Shown one piece after another: positions 59,801 through 64,000 of a DNA stretch of 64,000 nt (positions are counted from its first letter, which is position 1; the number at the start of each line of letters is the position of its first letter). The position numbers and the translations under genes are program-made. The stretch comes from Membranipora membranacea (lineage: Eukaryota > Bryozoa > Gymnolaemata > Cheilostomatida > Membraniporidae). Below the pieces are notes generated by a model that saw nothing but the letters and a program-made list of their open reading frames with translations, was not told the DNA's origin and did not search any database. The DNA is taken from the NCBI GenBank assembly GCA_914767715.1, contig OU612070.1:24294025-24358024 (forward strand), read 5' to 3'.

Positions 59801-61157
59801 ACATAAACAGAATAATCCACTACTCTAATTTCAGTCAATAAAATCATTGATAAGATATTAGATAAATAAAGTGCATGATCATAAATTAAAGAAAGAATTT
59901 TCTGTGAATTATTCATTACTCATCCATGAGCTCAACTGTAGCTCAAAGAAGCTATTCTGGGCTCCAGATTATTTCAGGTTAATGAGTAGGGCGATCTATT
60001 GATTTACAGGAAGAGGTGGGTTTGCTTTGGATATTACTGATCAAAGAAATTAACCATTTGACCATGTGCAATTTGAGTTTCAGTTTTCCATTGTCGAATT
60101 TGTGATGGTTGACAGTAATTCTTAATATTGAGATATGTTATTGTTGCCTCCAGTTTCTGACCACTGTAACATGGAAAACAGAAGACCTCACCAAGGCTGA
60201 GACCACCGGTTGCTGAATAAGTAGAAGTAGCGGAATTGGGATATTACATAAATTTCAAGGCTGTGAGCGCTAGCTGGGCGTGAGAAAATGCTGATCCCAC
60301 TCTATTTCAACTATTTTGACATGGAGTTTTTATGACAAAAAAAGAAGAATCATAGTAGCGGAGAAAAAATGAGATGTGCAGTTGACGTGTCTTGTCTCGA
60401 CTGGCTACTGTAAAAGTGCTGGGAGTCTAAGGCATGTCAGCTTTTTGGAATAGACTCCTTAGAAAACGGCAACTGTTTCTGGATACCAGAACATATTGTA
60501 TTTTCTTCCTGGAGAGTACTTTAGAGAATTCTAGAGATGTATTCCATTGGTTTTTAGTTTTATAGTAACTCACGCTAAATCTGAGTGGTGGAGAGCCCTG
60601 GTCCCTGGTCAATATTCTTGAATTTAGCATATTGACTTGATTTGGCACTTATCGTTTCATTTTTTGTAATTTCCCTAACATAGTTTCCATATATCAAGTT
60701 ATCGACTGATCTCCAAAAATCGAATCGCAGCAGCTGATATTTCCTATTCATGAAAGTTTTTCTCCTGTTATCAGGGATGCCTTAACGTTAAATTCCAAAA
60801 TAAATATGACTCAAACATCAAACTCACAAACATAACATTATAGTCAGCGCTACGGGAATTTAGATAAAAAATGAGAGAATATTAGAAAGCAATAAATACA
60901 GCATTAGATAGCAAATTGATTAATTTTTGACACACAATGCTAGTGGCTGCATCAAGCACTGTAAAGAATGACTATTTAACAATTCTAAGTATTAGTAATA
61001 TATAAACAGAAACAATAACAGTTGGGAATATTTAAGAGTATCCCACAATGCAATTTTAGCTCAATACAGATTAAATCAGGACAACAGATAGAATTTTGAC
61101 CTGGTCAGAATGAGAATTCCTGAACAAAATTGCATTGTGGGAGTTGAGATTACGCTT
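59801..61157. other. Convergent intergenic region between the lectin and the acetyltransferase
   Basis: AATAAA at about 59837 and again at about 59866 (GATAAATAAA) are likely polyadenylation signals for the lectin. No other exon or repeat was recognised. Confidence 0.6.
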
Positions 61158-63765
61158 TCAAAGTTTCTTCACCATGACTAATATCTTTTTGTGCACAGCT
61201 CTTACACTATCCTTGAGGGTTGAATAATTGGGATAGTTGTTTTCATAGTCTAAATCAAGCACTGTCTCAAAGTTTAGCTTAGCTCCGATTCTCTGAGTGT
61301 ATGCACTGGTAAACTCTGTAAGAATGATTGTGTAGCCGAGTTCTTTAGCTACTGAAATACATTTCTCGGCCATCTTGCATGCCAACCCTCTTTTTGTGTA
61401 AGCCGGTGCCACTGAGGCTATTTGTAGCTTCCACACTTTGTCCACGCTAGAACAGAAATACCGGCACATGAGGTTCTTATTTCATAAAGTGATCACTATT
61501 TCCAAATTAATTTATTGTTACGTTGAATTGTCAAAGCCATTTATCGACAGTAGTAATCACTTATTTATTAAGTACATATAACCTCGAACTCATGAAGAGA
61601 AAGAAGTCTGACAGCAAAGAAAAAACACTGTTATTACATCATTTATTTCAATTTATGACCTGCTAAAAACTGACTTTCCCCTTTGAGGTCTTTGATAAGC
61701 TGTAAAAAACTTTTTGATCACAGTTTCTACAGTACATGAGTCAACAACACCTACCTGTATTTGTTAAACACGTCAGATCTCACAAACATAGAATATAGGA
61801 ACATTCCAATTTTTCCAATCTTTTCCAGTGAGTTATCTTCCCATGTATGGTTAAGGAAAGGGATGGGTGGTCTGTTCTGGTGAGGGGTTGGATTCTTGTA
61901 CAGCGTAGCATTCACAATAAACCCTGCAGCCTGATAAACAAGAATACATAAATTAAAACAAGAATAGAACCTTTTTTAAATAGTTTGTTGAAGACATGAG
62001 GAGTAAATATCAGCTAGGTGTATAGCTAGTTTGAGTGGACTCGGTGATACCCAACACTACATTTTTGCTCGCGAGGTGGGCTTTCCTATAAAGTAAAGAG
62101 GGTGAGTGAATGTTAGCTATCTCAAAGGCTAAATATGAATACTTAATTTATTTTCTTTCAAAAGGTAAATTTTTTTCCTTGTTTATGCTATAAATATGGT
62201 ATGATAAAAATGGGTTTGTCAATATAGGTGATAAAAGCAAATGAAAGCAAGGCTCGGCGAGATAGTGTCCAAATAGAGATAAAGAATAATAATTTTCATC
62301 CATGTGACGGACTTGCTAAGTCACCACCATGTGAGAATAGAGTGTGAGTCAGAATTTCTAGAAACTCACCTTGTTATTTTTATTGTCCCAGGCGACGATA
62401 CACGGTGTATCATCGAATGTAACCACATCATGCAATAATCCTTCCAGCGACCTTGCTCCTGCCTCAGTGTGGAACGCTTCCACGGTCGAGTTCATTGGCT
62501 CGTTTCTGAAGAAAGCTAACCAGGGCTCTAGTAAACATCTCCAGTTATTTGCTTTGTCTTCCAAAATCTGCCAACATTAAACATAATTGTTATAAATATG
62601 GTGCACACTTGAGGAAATTGTACTGACATTTTTTAAAGCGAAAATAAAGTTCTATCAAGGTATAACAGGGTTCCTTGGTTTTATAAAATGGAAAGGGTCA
62701 ATGTATTTACAAGTGTGTATCGTTAGATTTTCTGATCCTACTCTCTTCTGTTACATAACAATATTCTCACCCAAATCTCCATCCTTCCTCCCAAGATTAT
62801 ATCAGGGTGGGGGGGGGGTGGGTCCCCTCCCCAACCTCCCAACATTATATCTTACCTTAATCTCAATATCATTACTACTTGTAACAGCGTTAGCAAGAGT
62901 CATTTTCTATTATTTTGAATTTAATGTCAGAAAAAATATATTCACAATGGTTCGGCTTAGCTGCGCTCAGGTAACAGTCCAGTCTGTCTATTGGAGCGAT
63001 CAGGTTACAGTTTTATACCCTACACCAAGCTAAAAGGTTCCTGTTGCTTCAGAAGATAATTGATTGGATGACATGAGGAAAGGGTAAAACTTGCAACGGT
63101 ATCTGGCGTGCAACCTGTCTGCAATATTCTTGACTAGTCATTATCTCCTGGACAACGCTTATCATGCGTGACTCAATTAATTCCATTTCCTCAACCTAAT
63201 GTACGTTCCACGGAGTTTATCACTGAAATTTTGAAAATTTTAACAGCTCAACAGGAACTTTTATGAAAGCAAAATGAGTAGTTTTGATTCTAATTTTAGT
63301 TTCCTGGCAATATTGATGAGCTTCAAGTAACTCTGATTCACTTCAGATTCCGTTTACACACTGTCATTAAGATGAATGCCAATTTCATCAATGTACAATA
63401 GGTGGCAATTACAGAAGCCGGCTCTTCCTTATGTTCATGTTGCATCATAATGTCACGTTTTTAGCTCGCTTACACACACACAGTACCAACTGCACTTTTG
63501 TGTTCTCCCAAGTATAACTAAGCACTTAGTATTTCTAAGCAGTTAATATTTTACCCCATGCTCCTGGATGTGGCTGTGATGTGACATCTGATTTTTTTAA
63601 CAATTACTTAGCAATAAATAATAATAAAAGGAAGTATTGGTTGGTGAGATCCACCAGTTTACACACATACAGTACCAAGGGTACTTTTGTGATCTCCCAT
63701 TTACTCCTAAGCATACCTTAGCAATAAATAAAAGGACTTACCTGTTGCTGAAATTCACCTGTCAT
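61158..63765 (-). CDS. GNAT-family N-acetyltransferase (arylalkylamine/dopamine NAT-like)
   Basis: Four exons on the minus strand: 63765-63742, 62567-62370, 61930-61755 and 61446-61158. GT-AG borders and phases join to 228 aa. Exon 1 codes for only eight residues, MTGEFQQQ. The C-terminal exon holds the acetyl-CoA binding motif A, LQIASVAPAYTKRGLACKMAE (about 140-159), where Arg152-Gly-Leu-Ala is the phosphate-binding loop. It is followed by the motif-B helix and ILTEFTSAYTQRI. Layout, length and the FIVNATL and PNYSTLKDSVRAVHKKI segments fit invertebrate arylalkylamine or dopamine N-acetyltransferase-like proteins, which acetylate small amines in the cytosol. The substrate cannot be read from sequence. 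Confidence 0.88.
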
Positions 63766-64000
63766 CGTTGCCAATGCAAAAAATGTCTAGCATAGAGAAC
63801 GCTTGACCTGACTTCATCCCCGGTAAATGTGCTAACAAGTTACTTCAGGGCTTAGCATGAAATGCTACTTTGTTGGCAGAAATGCAACAAAGTTACAAGT
63901 TACAAATTTGAATGCAAGCTTTCCCACGCATAGTGTTGTGTTCTGCAATTTATTGCATCACAGAACGTTTTGAAAGATCTCTGACTGAAATGCGAAAAAT
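63766..64000. other. Upstream region of the acetyltransferase
   Basis: Should carry the 5' UTR and promoter of the minus-strand acetyltransferase. No clear core element was recognised. Confidence 0.5.

Noticed and set aside
1-64000. CRISPR array, bacterial operon or riboswitch
   Set aside because: The window is animal nuclear DNA with spliced genes; no regularly spaced direct repeats with unique spacers were seen.

Overview
The window is eukaryotic nuclear DNA from an animal, almost certainly an invertebrate. It is AT-rich. Its genes are split by GT-AG introns of roughly 100 bp to 3 kb, the exon-joined proteins match animal families, and the non-coding DNA is full of short inverted-repeat transposons, tRNA-derived SINEs and non-LTR retrotransposon debris. 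A ciliary transition-zone gene and an EAG-type potassium channel point to a metazoan with cilia and excitable cells. I cannot fix the phylum from sequence alone.

Layout. (1) 1-13,180: two head-to-tail TMEM26-like membrane protein genes on the + strand. The first lacks its 5' exons in the window and is preceded by a 2.7-kb foldback-type element (180-2895) with 375-bp inverted arms, a 9-bp target duplication and a decayed reverse transcriptase inside. The second is complete (6 exons, 403 aa). (2) 18,074-38,140: a complete EAG-type voltage-gated K+ channel gene (KCNH1/5 orthologue), 14 exons, 974 aa, + strand. All exon junctions keep phase. (3) 39,559-43,425: malonyl-CoA decarboxylase (MLYCD), 6 exons, - strand, 519 aa. 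(4) 46,347-48,244: B9D2, 4 exons, - strand, 175 aa. (5) 50,095-51,140: two exons of a leucine-rich-repeat protein, + strand, followed by the 3' part of a LINE (about 51,456-52,395). (6) 52,400-59,100: gene-poor repeats, including a duplicated segment, hairpin MITEs, a tRNA-like SINE and a TATA-like site preceded by a repeated 16-mer. (7) 59,155-59,800: a small secreted C-type lectin, + strand. (8) 61,158-63,765: a GNAT acetyltransferase, 4 exons, - strand.

The genes do unrelated jobs (membrane protein, K+ channel, fatty-acid metabolism, ciliary gate, lectin, acetyltransferase); nothing suggests a shared pathway or operon. The most notable unexplained structure lies in the repeats. At least five hairpin elements end in TA, and four have a readable 9-bp target duplication (8 of 9 bases match in one), while a related type has 8 bp. 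The K+ channel gene also carries two separate tandem duplications that each copy an exon-intron boundary. One of them could form a 24-nt in-frame cassette carrying a second intrinsic-ligand motif with Tyr changed to Phe.
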